From NCBI GenBank assembly GCA_025353525.1, contig JANXOO010000897.1, forward strand, positions 1-7,427: a stretch of DNA of 7,427 bases, given 5' to 3'. This DNA is from Schlesneria sp. Its GTDB lineage: Bacteria > Planctomycetota > Planctomycetia > Planctomycetales > Planctomycetaceae. A model generated the notes under the pieces. That model saw only the letters and a list, made by a program, of their open reading frames with translations. It was not told the origin of the DNA and ran no database searches. The position numbers and the translations under genes were made by a program. The first letter of the stretch is position 1; the number at the start of each line of letters is the position of its first letter. Positions 7,315 through 7,427 of the stretch are shown here, one piece after another.

Positions 7315-7427
7315 GGTTGCGCCACCTGTTTTGCCTTCCCCAACATAGGCGAGGCCAGTATCAGCTTCTCCATCAACAGGCAGCCCAACGCGCACCAGCC
7401 CAGCATTCGTCGAGCGGTCCTGGCGGG
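7311..7427 (-). CDS. C-terminal end of an upstream membrane protein (partial), probably Bat-like/VWA
   Basis: The frame is open from the window edge and ends in TGA at 7313-7311, giving 38 visible residues. They contain a hydrophobic stretch (LGWCALGCLLMEKLILAS) preceded by Arg residues and followed by a short basic tail (GKAKQVAQP), which fits a C-terminal membrane anchor with a cytoplasmic end. The next gene ends in a similar way (a hydrophobic helix with LLMVEW, then a short basic tail), so the two may be related in architecture. The TGA overlaps the ATG of the following gene by the ATGA arrangement, which supports this being a real coding end and suggests translational coupling. In planctomycete clusters of this kind the gene before the VWA/GATase-like protein is often a BatA-like membrane protein with its own VWA domain. 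That identity is inference from context, because no diagnostic domain is inside the window. Confidence 0.6.
   Translation of the reverse strand, partial: PARTARRMLGWCALGCLLMEKLILASPMLGKAKQVAQP
7322..7327 (-). promoter_or_regulatory. Ribosome binding site deciding the start at 7314
   Basis: The minus-strand sequence AGGTGG lies 7 nt upstream of the ATG at 7314. This Shine-Dalgarno-like site supports ATG 7314 over an in-frame GTG at 7395, which would add 27 residues without membrane or domain character and would overlap the upstream gene by more than 80 nt. Confidence 0.6.

Noticed and set aside
7315..7395. Extension of the VWA/GATase-like gene to an in-frame GTG at 7395
   Set aside because: The extension overlaps the upstream coding end and adds no hydrophobic or conserved-looking segment, while ATG 7314 has AGGTGG at 7 nt and an ATGA overlap.

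Overview
The window looks like chromosomal DNA from a planctomycete (Planctomycetota). This rests on the family types, not on a database hit: a membrane-anchored VWA protein with a glutamine-amidotransferase-like fold, followed by a DUF4175-like three-helix membrane protein and a very large exported coiled-coil protein, is a gene set I associate with planctomycete MoxR/DUF58/Bat-like clusters. Base composition is moderately GC-rich, and every gene lies on the minus strand.

Layout in the direction of transcription, from high to low coordinates. (1) 7427-7311 is the last 38 codons of an upstream gene whose C-terminus looks like a membrane anchor; its TGA overlaps the next ATG (ATGA). (2) 7314-4747 is an 855-residue VWA/GATase-like membrane protein with three N-terminal and one C-terminal membrane helices. 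(3) 4731-3040 is a 563-residue DUF4175-like membrane protein with a large periplasmic C-terminal region. It starts 15 nt after gene 2, in the same reading frame, with no visible Shine-Dalgarno. (4) After a 55-nt spacer, 2984-1 is the first 994 residues of an exported alpha-helical protein that runs off the window. Its last 636 visible residues contain no Phe, Tyr, Trp or Cys and are very rich in Ala, Glu, Lys, Gln and Asp/Ser/Thr.

The spacing and overlap suggest one operon. I see no terminator and no convincing promoter inside the window, and no stretch over 300 bases lacks a gene. There are no RNA genes, insertion sequences or CRISPR arrays that I can support.

How the parts may work together (inference): genes 2 and 3 are predicted to place their large domains outside the cytoplasmic membrane, with a metal-binding MIDAS site in gene 2 suited to holding a protein partner. 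Gene 4 supplies a long secreted helical rod that could be that partner or a cell-envelope spacer. The best candidate for something undescribed is the aromatic-free, alanine-rich half of gene 4 and its link to the VWA/DUF4175 pair.
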